This document shows, one piece after another, positions 1 to 9,581 of a DNA stretch of 35,609 nucleotides. Position 1 is the stretch's first letter; each line of letters opens with the position of its first letter. This DNA comes from Folioceros fuciformis (lineage: Eukaryota > Anthocerotophyta > Anthocerotopsida > Anthocerotales). The stretch covers positions 261,045 through 296,653 of the forward strand of contig JBNGIO010006406.1 in NCBI GenBank assembly GCA_049999805.1, given 5' to 3'. The position numbers and the translations under genes are program-made. A model generated the notes under the pieces. That model searched no databases. It saw nothing but the letters and a program-made list of their open reading frames with translations, and was not told where the DNA came from.

Positions 1-735
1 CCAAGCGGGACATCTCCACAATTTCAGGTCGCCGCCACAAATTCAGGCGGTGCGCCCTTCCAATTTCAGGCTGCGACTGCTGATTTGGGAGGCGCGTCCG
101 CAATTTTGGGTGTCGCGCCTCCTCCGCTGGAGAGCACGCCAATCAAAGAAGTGATCGCGCGTTCTTATCTGGCTCCACTTCCCGGCGCGACTGCCAATTT
201 TAGAGGCGCCTGTACAGATCTTGCTTGGGCATCCCCTAATTTCCAGCGCGTGCCTGTTGATCTGAGAAGCGCGCTTGCTTCATGCGGTGCTCATCCAGAT
301 CTAAAGGAAGGGTCTGCTCTGAATTCGAGTGTTCTTGCTGATCACAGCAGCGCCCCCATGGTGGTAGGAGGTACCACCCTACGCACGGCAGGTGCGCTCC
401 AAGCACCGGCCCTGGCTAGCAGTTTCGGACGAGTTTCTCAAGTAGAAAAACCTAGTCGACTTCTTGCTATGCAGTGCGTGCCCCCGGCGTCCACTTTAAA
501 AGTTCAAGCACCTTCAACAACGGTGGCAGTTCGTATTAAGGAGGAACCAGTTTCTCCTCCGTCCCCCTTTGAGACCCTCCAAGCTGCTTATAAGGAGTAT
601 AAGGACCACGAGGCCCAAGCACAAGCTTCATCTTCTAAGAAACGTTCTCACCATTATCTGAAACTTTGGGAGTCCATCACTAACCTACTCAACGAAGTTG
701 AAACTGTTCGCCGTATGGAGTCCAGTTCTGATTAG
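1..735 (+). CDS. Open reading frame entering from the left edge, product unknown
   Basis: The frame is open from base 1 to a TAG at 733-735, so the start lies outside the window. The N-terminal two thirds is low in complexity, rich in Ala, Gly, Ser and Pro, with loosely repeated phrases built around Gly-Ala/Ser-Pro-x-Phe-Gln. The C-terminal third is charged and looks helical (ETLQAAYKEYKDHEAQAQAS), followed by a short basic stretch (SSKKRSHH). At 535-558 it reads IKEEPVSP, which fits the phosphorylation-dependent sumoylation pattern psi-K-x-E-x-x-S-P. It ends about 125 bp before the gag frame of the copia element, on the same strand. It could be an extra 5' ORF carried by that element, a captured piece of a host gene, or the end of an unrelated neighbour. 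I do not recognise a family, and decay in the surrounding element argues for caution. Confidence 0.35.
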   Translation, partial: PSGTSPQFQVAATNSGGAPFQFQAATADLGGASAILGVAPPPLESTPIKEVIARSYLAPLPGATANFRGACTDLAWASPNFQRVPVDLRSALASCGAHPDLKEGSALNSSVLADHSSAPMVVGGTTLRTAGALQAPALASSFGRVSQVEKPSRLLAMQCVPPASTLKVQAPSTTVAVRIKEEPVSPPSPFETLQAAYKEYKDHEAQAQASSSKKRSHHYLKLWESITNLLNEVETVRRMESSSD

Positions 736-860
736 GGAACTCAAGTACCTACATTTATATCCACAAATTATCTTGTGCTCTTTTATATTGATGTTTATCC
801 TAAGCCTTGTGTTATAACACTTTGCTTGCTTAGATATATATTCAAGACATAGATAATATT

Positions 861-2018
861 ATGTCAGGAACAAGTACCCCCATGTCGATGACTACTCCCT
901 TAATTGCACCAGTGATAAATGTGATGAACGTATCCACTAATTTCAAAGAAAAAGACCGTTTTAACGGTACAAAGTATGAAGTCTGGTCTCGACGTATGAA
1001 AACAGCCATGAATACACGAGATTTGCTTTCTATCATGGAAGGAACTTCACCCAAGCCTCTGGCACCCCCGTCAGTTGTCGAAGCCTGGTTAAAACTTGAT
1101 CGTCAAGCCGTGCATATGTTAATATTTGGTCTTCACGAGACTACGTTACACCATTCCGATGGTGCAACTACAGCAACAGAAGCGTGGAAGCAGATAAATG
1201 AGATTTATCAATCCACCAATGTGATGACCCTGGTCACTGTGCGCCAGGAGTTCTATACTCTTTGTATGCAACCAGGCGATAGTATTGCCCACCATGTGAG
1301 TCGTTTTCGTTACCTCCGGGCACAATTGGCTGCACTAGGCACTACTATGTCTGAGTTCGATGCCGCTGTACAATTGCTGGCTAGTCTTCCGGCTAGCTAT
1401 CAATCTTTTGTCTCTTCACACAACCAGTCGGTCTGTAACTCTCAGCGAGCATTGGCGGCTGGTGGTCAATCCACACTTACTGTGTTCGAGATTGCCGGAG
1501 TGCTCCTACAAGAGGACGCTTCTTGCTATAATACTCGCACATCTAAGCATGGTGGTGAGCGCGTGATGTTCATAACACGAGGGCAATCTCAACATTAGCC
1601 TAAGAGAAGAGACAATCCCACAAAGCGGATGTCTTCTAACAGTCACCCAAAATTTGCTTCTTCTGCCTCTACCTCCAAGACCCAGAAGCGCCAAGGCACG
1701 TGTAACTGGTGTCAAATTCCGGGCCATTGGGAGAGGGAGTGCAGGAAGAAGCAAGCTGGTGAGGCTAAGAGGGAGCCCAAGTCCGCTAATAAGGCTGTTC
1801 TTCCTAAGGCCAAGACTCAGACTAAACCAGAGATTGCTCTTACAGTGTGCCTAGTTGCATCGGCAATAAAGACATCGTGGCTCATAAACTCCGAGGCTAC
1901 TGCTCATATTTGCAGTTCCAAGCATATGTTTACTACCTATGCGGCGTCATCTGATCCTCCTCGATATGTGCTATTAGGAGATGACTTTGGTCTTGCCATA
2001 ACAGCACAGGGAATGTGA
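861..2018 (+). pseudogene. copia gag and protease region (broken)
   Basis: The first part (861-1598, 245 codons) is a plant copia gag of the UBN2/retrotran_gag type. It has the usual early block FNGTKYEVWSRRMKTAM and a helical middle. An in-frame TAG at 1596-1598 interrupts it, and the same frame continues. Near 1702-1743 it encodes a CCHC zinc knuckle, CNWCQIPGHWEREC, with C-x2-C-x4-H-x4-C spacing. The aspartic protease follows at about 1876-1960 as SWLINSEATAHIC. The family active site is Asp-Ser-Gly, so the catalytic Asp is Asn and the Gly is Glu here. A one-base shift near 2010 moves the downstream protease and pre-integrase sequence into another frame. Confidence 0.8.
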
Positions 2019-3542
2019 CCTTCACATTAGAAGATAATTCTACCCTTGTGCTGAAGAATGTACTTCATGTTCCGCAAATGGCAAAGAACCTTATCTCCAT
2101 TCGACAACTTATGCACGATGGTCTTTATAAACAAGAGTTTGGCAAAGAGAATTGTCTACTCTATCGCTCCTCCAAGCCCCATCAAGTGGTAGCACGAGGA
2201 TATCTCAAGAGTGATCTCTATATATTCTCCGGCACCCTTGTGTATTCTTCCAGCGTTGCAGCTGTGGATTCTACCAAGGATGCACCGCAAGATAGGCACC
2301 AGTCTTCTGGGCCAGCCTTTTTATGGCACTGTAGGCTTGGGCATCTTAACTCTGCCAAGTTACTTGCCATGTCCATGCAGGATCTCTATCGTGACAAGCT
2401 TCCCGCCTTGGCCAAGACTCCACCATTCTATGAAGCCTGTGTGTTGGCCAAGCAGCGAAGTGCACCTTACTCTAGTCTTCCTGCTCACAGGGCGTCTCAG
2501 CCCTTGGAACTAGTTCACATCGATTTGTGTGGACCTCTTCCTATCACTTCTTTAGGCGGAGCCCGTCATTTTATGACAATAGTAGATGATTATTCTCGTT
2601 ATTCTTTTATGTGTCCGCTCCGTCTCAAGAGTGACTCCTTTGGTGTGTTCCATCCCTTTGTCTCGATGGCCGAGGTGCACACTGGGTGCAAGGTACGGCG
2701 CATTCGTTCTGACAATGCAGGGGAACTCAACGATTGGCTCTTCCAAGCATTCTGTGAAGAATGAGGGATTACTTCGGCAGTTCACGGTTCCCTACACTTC
2801 TACTCAGAATGGCGTTGCGGAGAAGGCCAATGGCGATCTTATGGCCATGGCCAGGGCTATGCTAGCCCAGTCTCATCTGCCGAAGTCTTTTTGGGCTGAG
2901 GCCATTTCCACAGCCACTTATATTAAGAACCGGCTTCTTACAAAGGCAGTAGCTGGCCGTACTCCTTTTGAATGCTGGTTTGGTTACAAGCCACTTATTT
3001 CTCATCTTCGGGTTTTTGGCTCTCCCGCCTATGCCTATGTCCCTTCCCCACTACGCGACAAGCTTTCTTCTCGAGCGCGGAAACTTGTGTTTGTTGGCTA
3101 TGGGGAGGCCCGCAAGGCTTATAAGTTAGTTGACACTCACTCTCATACTCTGGTCTATGCACGAACAGTTACTTTTGATGAAGGTTATGTTCTGTCTCAT
3201 GGCCTCGTTTTGGATGGCAACGAGGATGACAGCTCTTCGACCAGTAGTCCTCGTCCTCTTGACGATATCCATGTCTCCTTTGACTTCCCTTCTTCATCAT
3301 TTCCTGATGGTTCCATGCCATTGGATCCTTCATCACTAGCAGCTCCGGCTTCTGCTCGAGGGGGGAAGATGAAGGTGAAGGTTCCATGGGTATTGCTCAA
3401 GATATGGATCCTCCTAATGATATACCTGCAACAGATGTTCACATTTTGCCTCAGAGGACAAATGATAGTGTACTTGAGCGCAGGTATCCTTCCCGCCAGA
3501 GATAGCCAAGACATTTGTGGGATGAAAAGCCTTTTGATCTAG
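2015..3542 (+). pseudogene. copia integrase region (broken)
   Basis: The pre-integrase HHCC zinc finger is recognisable at about 2322-2450: the paired His lie in LWHCRLGHL, but the first Cys of the following CxxC is Tyr (FYEACVLAKQ). The catalytic core follows, with its first Asp in ELVHIDLCGP, the second in IRSDNAGEL and the Glu block in TQNGVAEKANG. The core is split by TGA at 2762-2764 and a change of frame. The rest of the core and the C-terminal domain (FWAEAISTATYIKNR, LRVFGSPAYAYV) are read in the frame open from 2586. After about 3200 the sequence becomes the variable Ser/Pro-rich linker and fades out by 3542. The lost Cys and the split core make a working integrase very unlikely. Confidence 0.8.
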
Positions 3543-5229
3543 AATTTAATCAAGCTGGTTATATTGGGGTTTATCCCACTGTGTATTCTCTTGCTACTAG
3601 CTCTGCTCTTTCAGAGGGAGATTCTCTCACACTTAGAGAAGCATATTCAAGACCGGACGCTAATAAGTTGAAATTAGCTATTGACGATGAGTACAATTCT
3701 CTAGTAAAATAACACTTGGCAATTAGTGGATCTTCCTGCAGGCAGGACTACAGTCAAGTGTAAGTGGGTACTAAAAACCAAATTTCAAGAGGTAGAACCC
3801 CGGATAAGATACAAAGCAAGGTTAGTGGCCAAGGGTTATAGTCAGTGAGAGGGAGTAGACTATCAGAGTGACCAGGTTTACTCTCTTGTTGTCAAAGCAG
3901 CATCTATTAGGATGCTTCTGGCCCTTTGTGCTGAACTCAACCTTACCATCTACCAACTGGATGTCTGCATAGCCTTTCTGTATGGTCATTTAGAAGAAGA
4001 AATCTATATGGATCAGCCTCAGGACTATGAGGATAAGAAACATCCTTATAAGGTGTGTAAACTTCTTCGTTCTATATATGGGCTCAAACAAAGCCCACGA
4101 CTATGGTACAAGCGAATTGACACATACCTCAAGAAGATTGGCTTTGTGCATTGTGAATTAGATACCAATCTCTATATACTACAAAAAGACAGTTCAATTG
4201 TATTAATAGCATTATATGTGGATGACTTGGTCATTCCATGTAACAATGTGGAGCTGGTTAACCAGATTAAGGCAGATCTCGGTAAAGAGTTTGAAATGAA
4301 AGACCTTGGTCAAGTTAAGTATATTCTTGGAATGCATATACATAAAGATAGGTCCACTGGAGCTATCTATCTTCATCAAGGGAGATATGTAGCAGGGATG
4401 TTGAAGAAGTTTAATCTAGAAAATGCACGAGCAGCAGCCACTCCAGGTGCCGTTGGTGTCAAGCTATCTTCGTCATCCTGTCCGCAGTCTGATGAGGATA
4501 AGAAGGAAATGGAGAGTGTGTCATATCGAATGGCAGTAGGAACACTCATGTTTCTTAGCAATTGGACCAGACTAGACATATCTCACATTGTGAATGCAGT
4601 TGCTCAATTCTCTAAGAATCCAGGAAGAGACCACTGGGTTGCAGTCAAAAGAATAATGCGACACCTAAAGGGTACTCCTAATTATGGTCTCTACTACAAA
4701 CCCAGCGGGAAGAAGCATCTACAGCTCAGTTGTTAAGTAGATGCTGATTGGGCTTTCTGATGCTGATACCCGCAAAAGTCTTTCGGCATATTGTTTCCTT
4801 GCTGGTTCCACAATGATAAATTGGTCCTGTAGGAAACAAGCCTCTATTTCTCTGTCTTCTACTGAGTCAGAGTACAAAGCATTGATAGAAGCTACAAAGG
4901 AGGCTAAGTGGGAAAGGAAATTATGCGAGGATTTGGGAATGCATCAAAAGGGACCCACTATTCTCAACAGTGATAATATGTCAGCCATTGCCTTGGTGGC
5001 TAATCTTGTGTTTCATGCCCGCACTAAGCACATCGAGATACAACATCATTATGTTAGAAATGCTGCTCAGAGGGGCTTAGTAAAGATACAGTATGTGCCT
5101 ACATATCTTAATATGGCTGATGTCTTGACAAAGTCACTTCCTAAATTCAGACATTGTTTTCATAGGGAAGGACTTGATCTTGTAGACTGTAGTAGTTATG
5201 TTTCTCAAGAAAATTTGAAGACGTGGTGA
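3515..5229 (+). pseudogene. copia reverse transcriptase and RNase H (broken)
   Basis: Reverse transcriptase begins with the usual lead-in (EAYSRPDANKLKLAIDDEY), changes frame near 3708, and has an in-frame TGA at 3846-3848. From 3912 the frame is open for 274 codons and holds the conserved blocks YQLDVCIAFLYG, SIYGLKQSPRLWYKR and the polymerase box YVDD at 4215-4226. The YVDD motif is intact. RNase H follows after a TAA at 4734-4736 and a further shift within its first block. It retains SSTESEYKALIEA, LNSDNMSAI and ARTKHIEIQHHYVR, and ends at 5229. This is the best-preserved part of element 1, but it is still in several pieces. Confidence 0.85.
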
Positions 5230-5455
5230 AGATATCCCTTCTGACTCCATCAAGTGCAAGGATAACTGAAACTGGAGTATTACTTCTGTTTTGGTCATGA
5301 CTAGTGCGCTACTGTAAGGGCTGTCGTCTACAACAGACTTCTTGACAGTGTCAGCGACTGGAAGATTTGGCAGCTGAGCTGAAGTAGATAGCTTCCAGTA
5401 ATAGACTTTCACAAGCACTGATCTCTACAAGAGCTCTCATAACTCCAACGTGACT

Positions 5456-5690
5456 GAGAGGGAGAGTTAGAAGAGGTAGCAGTCCACTTGAGTTATGTAA
5501 CCTTAGGTCAAGTTAACTGAGCAAAGTAATTGTTAGGTTAGTTAGCTAGGCTAGTGAAAGAACACACCCTTTAGTATAATGTCTATAAAAGGACAATTAA
5601 GTGTACTTCTAAATTTTTCTTAATTAAAACTTTTGTGTAGAAGACACGCTTCCGCATGTAGTCTTCCAACTCTTGTTACCAAGAGACCAT
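5456..5690 (+). repeat. Polypurine tract and probable 3' LTR of element 1
   Basis: An 11-bp all-purine run, gagagggagag (5456-5466), lies about 230 bp after RNase H, where a copia polypurine tract is expected. The following sequence begins gttagaag, close to the common LTR start TGTTAGA but with an altered first base. A TATA-like box, tataaaag, occurs at 5584-5591. The right end is inferred from the start of unrelated reverse transcriptase coding sequence at about 5690. No matching 5' LTR is visible in the window, so the LTR call rests on position and signals rather than on a repeat pair. Confidence 0.5.
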
Positions 5691-7079
5691 GGTAGTGACT
5701 GACAAGGACAAGTGGGAGAAGGTGATGTAGCCGCAGATGGATTCGCTCCATAAGAACCAAACTTGGGAGTTGGTTCGGTTGCCTGGGGGCAAGAAGACAT
5801 TGCCGTGCAAATGGGTGTGTAAGATGAAGGACATACCCCATTATGGCAAACCCAAATACAAGGCACGATTAGTTGCTAAGGGTTTTAAGCAACGGCAAGG
5901 TATTGACTTTGATGAGATTTTCTCACCAATTGTCAAAATGACCACTTTGCGATGTGTTCTTGCTCCTGGTTGCGAGGAATGATATGGAACTTGTCCAGAT
6001 GAATGTGAAGTCGGCATTTCTGTATGGTGATCTCTAGGAAGAGGTATACATGCAGCAACTATAGGGTTTCATTGAGAAAGGCAAAGAGAATATGGTGTGC
6101 AGGTTAAAGAAGAGCCTATATGGTTTGAACAGGCACCCAGGGAGTGGTATTACAAGTTCCACTCATTTATGCTTTCTCAAGGCTACAAACGCAGCGAGGA
6201 GGATTATTGCCTCTATTGCCTAAAACCATATTCTTGGCATGTGTATTTGTCGAGATAGATAGAAGCATTTGCTTTACTTGTCTCAGATTGAATACATTAA
6301 CAGGGTGCTTCAACGTTTCAACTTGGAGAAGGGGAAGGTATAGAGTACTCCATTGCCTCCATATGTGAAACTTTCAAGCAAGGATTGCCCAAGTTCTGCG
6401 GAGGACAAAGCTGAAATGGAGAAGGTTCCATACTCATTAGCTGTAGGGAGTTTGATGTATGCAATGATTGCTACACGTCCTGACATTGCTTTTGCAGTGG
6501 GAGTGATTAGCAAGTTTATGTCAAACCCTGGCAGGAAGCATTGGGAGGTAGTGAAAGGAGTTATGAGGTACTTAAATGGTACAAAAGCTTTGTGCTTATG
6601 TTTTGGTAGTGAAGATGCATTTGTAGTGGGATATACGAATGTTGATTATGTAGGGGATATGGACAAAATGAGGTTCACATCAGGTTATGTCTTCATGTGC
6701 ACTCGAAGGGCAGTCTCATGGCGATCCTGTTTGTAATCGTGCATAATGCTATCTACCACAAAGGCCGAGTATGTTGCAGCAACTGAGGCGTGCAAGGAAG
6801 CCATGTGGCTTGCTCGTTTAGTGGGAGATTTGGGGATTAAGGTTGAGCTGCCAGTATTGCATAGTGATAGCCAAAGTGCTATCCAATTGGCGAAGAATCC
6901 AGTGTTTCATGCGAAGACCAAACATGTGGAAGTGAAGTATCACTTCATTTGAGAGGTGTTAGAAGACAAGAGGGTTTAGCTTGTCAAAGTTCACACCAGT
7001 CAGAACCCTGCAGATATTCTTACTTAGGGGCTCTCTTCGGAGCAATTCGCACAAGCTCGAACAATTATGGGCATGAGGT
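5690..7079 (+). pseudogene. copia reverse transcriptase/RNase H fragment lacking YVDD
   Basis: The N-terminal reverse transcriptase (about 5737-5960) is readable, followed by a frameshift near 5970 and an out-of-frame stretch to about 6220. At about 6220-6230 the reading jumps from the block ending EEDYCLY directly to sequence that normally lies past the YVDD box. The polymerase box and roughly 80-100 codons are therefore missing. Downstream, 6353-6736 encodes the standard linker and early RNase H (PPYVKLSSKDCPSSAEDK, RPDIAFAVGVISKF). The segment 6746-6952 encodes the later RNase H (STTKAEYVAATEACKEA, HSDSQSAIQLAKNPVFH). Several further stops follow up to about 7079. The copy cannot make an active polymerase. 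Confidence 0.8.
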
Positions 7080-7112
7080 AGACCACTCTCTTATGAAGGT
7101 AAATTGGCCTTT

Positions 7113-7481
7113 AAGTGGGAGGTTGTAGGGTTATTAAAGCCCAATGTGCTTAGACTAATGTGTTTAGTCTAAGATTAGTGTCTTGTTAAGTATCATTTGT
7201 TCATATTAGCTTAAGCTAATCTATAGGAAGCTTCTTGTATAGCTTCCTGTGCGCTTCTTGTGAAGCTTCCTTGGGAGCGCTTTTAGAGGGTATAAATATT
7301 CCCTTGAGCTACCTTGCAATTGAGACTCTGTGTGAGAGTGTGACCTCTTTTTCTCCTCTCCTCCTTGCTTCCTCCTTTCCTTCTTCACCATGTGGCTTTC
7401 TAATTGGTCATCGTTTCTGCTGCCGAGCTACACCTTTATAGGCAACCTAATGTGTGTGCATGTTTGTGTAGATTTTGACAT
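7113..7481 (+). repeat. Polypurine tract and 3' LTR of element 2
   Basis: The polypurine tract aagtgggag (7113-7121) is of the common copia form. The LTR probably begins at 7124 with TGTAGGG and ends near 7481 (...gaca), giving TG...CA ends. A TATA box, tataaatatt, is at 7291-7300, followed by the pyrimidine-rich leader usual in copia LTRs. The U3 part carries an inverted repeat with 10-bp arms (cttagactaa at 7149-7158, ttagtctaag at 7164-7173). It also has a perfect 16-bp palindrome, attagcttaagctaat (7205-7220), and a cluster of gcttcttgt/gcttcct repeats at about 7229-7275. The exact 3' end is uncertain. Confidence 0.65.
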
Positions 7482-7576
7482 CTATCCTACCTAGGATTGT
7501 GGTGTTTATAAAGACGAGAAGTGTCCAGAAACCGATTGAACCAATCAGCATCCTGGTTTCCAATATTCTGTACTTT

Positions 7577-8527
7577 ATGAAGAAGGATTTCAAGCTTTGT
7601 TCAAAATCCAGGACTGTCATAGCTGTTGTTATGTGTATCTTCATACTTCTTACACACGGATATTTGTGTACTCCCTTGAAGATCGGGCTCAAAGACAGAA
7701 ACTCTACTCTATGCTATCTAGCAATATTTGTGTTTGAAGATTCTTTGTTGGACAATGGAAATTTATTGGCTCTTGATCCTTCATCTTATAATCAAAGTAT
7801 CGAAGCATATATGAATGTTATACCAAGAGAGGATGAACATCATGTAACCGACTATTTGGCACTACCTCTAGGGCTACAGTAGTTTCTAGCTCCATACATG
7901 AACACAATTCGGCCGAATTTTGAAGATGGTGTCAATTTTGCATATTTTGACGCTACAGCCACCACAAATACCAATATGGACTTCAACCTTGGTATGGAAA
8001 TATATTGGTTCAATCAATTCAGGAGCAATGTGATTGATACTGGAGGTAACGTATGAACTTACTTAACATTTTATTGTATGTATTTATTGAATTCTAAAAT
8101 TTAAATCTTACATGCAGGTACTAGGAACAAACAACCCTTGCCACATGTACAAGATTTTGGAAATGCACTCTATATATTTGAAATTGGAGGTAACGATTAC
8201 CTTACATCATTCATGCTCCTCAATACATCTGTGTACAACATGACAACATTGCTTGAGCCTACTGTTATTCAAGAAATTCAACTTAATGTAAAGTATCTGA
8301 TTTCAAATGTGAGTAGCACAAATTTTATGTTTATTAATATTCCTCCGATTGGATGTTCTGAGTTGGTCAAGCGACAAAATGTAAGTACTAATGTCGATGA
8401 AGATGGATGTGTCCAAGCACTAAACATGGCAGTGGAAAGGCACAATGAACGATTTATGGAAATGATCATTTATCTTGAATCTCAATATGACAACGTCACT
8501 TTTATACATGCTGATTACTATACTTTC
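7577..8527 (+). pseudogene. GDSL esterase/lipase, broken and incomplete
   Basis: GDSL esterases are usually secreted serine hydrolases with Ser in block I, Gly in II, Asn in III and Asp-x-x-His in V. Block I is present at about 7725-7757 as FVFEDSLLDNGN, with Glu where the family has Gly just before the Asp-Ser. Block II-like sequence (GVNFAYFDATAT) lies at 7930-7965, and block III at 8187-8199 is IGGNDYLTS. A 72-bp GT-AG intron (8046-8117) joins the halves in frame, at a place where plant GDSL genes often have one. TAG at 7880-7882 interrupts the frame before the second half. Block V should follow the 10-N gap at 8528 but is not seen. The start at 7577 is the nearest in-frame ATG to the family region; the 5' end abuts the LTR of element 2. 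Confidence 0.75.
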
Positions 8528-8537
8528 NNNNNNNNNN
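8528..8537. other. Assembly gap of 10 N
   Basis: Ten consecutive N interrupt the GDSL pseudogene after its block III region. No frame can be carried across it, and the sequence on the right does not look like the GDSL C-terminus. Confidence 0.95.
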
Positions 8538-8851
8538 AGAGTCTCTTAGTGGAAATTATTCGAATAATTGTATACATTTAAATAGACATATAACTACAAG
8601 TAGATATGAGATTTTAAATAAACATAAGTATGTACACATCATGTAGGTTTTTTCTATATTCCCGAGAAATAAATTCATGTGACTATGTACATGTATACAA
8701 GTGCGCTTTGCATGTGTTTATAATCAAACTTAGCAGAGTTATGAAATCTTCTTTCCTTTGTCCAGCATTAGGTAAAGAGACACCGACTTGAAAAACAAGA
8801 GATCCTATAGAGAGTAGGTCACAAATATATTATAACTTGTATAAGCCTGGG

Positions 8852-8940
8852 ATGGGATGGCTCCGATTGACATGCTGTGAAAATGGATGGCTTCGATTGG
8901 CATGCTGTGAAGATGGATGGATTCGATTGGGATACTGCTA
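8852..8940. repeat. 30-bp minisatellite, three copies
   Basis: Three imperfect copies with a 30-bp period, anchored by gatggctccgatt (8856), gatggcttcgatt (8886) and gatggattcgatt (8916). The first two copies also share catgctgtga (8871 and 8901). The stretch 8538-9500 around it has no convincing coding sequence. Confidence 0.8.
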
Positions 8941-9218
8941 AGAAATGCCATTGAGGATATAGGAAAACAACCCGAGCATAATAGAGTAGTGAAGGCTAAG
9001 TAGAGTAGGACATGCTTTATCACATGTTAATTCGTTGGAGCGTTGAGGGAAAAGTGGCCGGCAATCGATTTGGCAAAGAAATTCCACGCTCCTTGGCACG
9101 GGTTGCGTTGTGGTCCGCCTTGTCCTGCCCTGCAGAGTTCGCATTGCGGTGCGATTGCTTTACCCGCTCCGCTCCACACCTGGTGGACTAGGGTTTGAGT
9201 CTGCAGGTGAGCACGCTC

Positions 9219-9242
9219 GGCTTGAGGCTTGAGGCTTGAGGA
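9219..9242. repeat. Short tandem repeat (ggcttga)x3 in the PUX10 leader
   Basis: Three copies of the heptamer ggcttga lie about 350 bp upstream of the PUX10 start, in what is probably promoter or 5' untranslated sequence. Confidence 0.7.
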
Positions 9243-9581
9243 GGCGCCGTTGCTGGGGAGCAGACAGGCCCGGGACTTCCAAGCTCAAAGATCGGTGAGC
9301 CATGAGAAGCTGCACTTGGCATTTCCGGCGAGCTGCTGTGCTAACCTGCTCGCTCCCCAGCTCCGCAATTGTGTTTGTCGAGGGTTTGCGGCAGTGCTTA
9401 CGTAGCTCGGTTTGAAAGGGTACTGAATTGCTCCTGCTCCCGTAGCTTGTGCAGGCCGGATGAGCGACAGCATCTGGATACGTGGCGATCCTCATGAGCA
9501 AGGACGAGCGTGCAGGGGAACGCGGGTAGGACGGAGTAGGGGTTGAAGGTAGTTTTGCGGTGCGAGACGGGGGGCCCAGCC

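Larger units (their letters stand above)
861..5690 (+). mobile_element. Degenerate Ty1/copia LTR retrotransposon (element 1)
   Basis: Domains run in copia order: gag, CCHC zinc knuckle, protease, integrase, reverse transcriptase, RNase H, then a polypurine tract and an LTR-like end. Integrase before reverse transcriptase is diagnostic of copia rather than gypsy elements. The frame is broken repeatedly: an in-frame TAG at 1596, frameshifts near 2010, 2765, 3708 and 4750, and stops at 2762-2764 and 3846-3848. The element therefore cannot encode its own polyprotein. No 5' LTR or tRNA-complementary primer site was recognised before gag, so the left boundary is unknown and 861 is only the gag start. 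The right boundary is approximate and is set by the abrupt start of a different copia sequence. Confidence 0.85.
5690..7481 (+). mobile_element. 5'-truncated second copia remnant (element 2)
   Basis: This is a different copia lineage from element 1, judged by its reverse transcriptase wording ([33 protein letters not shown]). It starts inside the N-terminal part of reverse transcriptase, with no gag, protease or integrase anywhere in the window. It continues through RNase H to a polypurine tract and LTR. Possible explanations are truncation by element 1, a deletion between two elements, or nested insertion with the rest of element 2 lying left of the window. Confidence 0.8.

Noticed and set aside
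1-860. Search for the 5' LTR of element 1 before gag
   Set aside because: No stretch here matches the sequence after the polypurine tract at 5456-5466, and no tRNA-complementary primer site was seen, so no 5' LTR is claimed.
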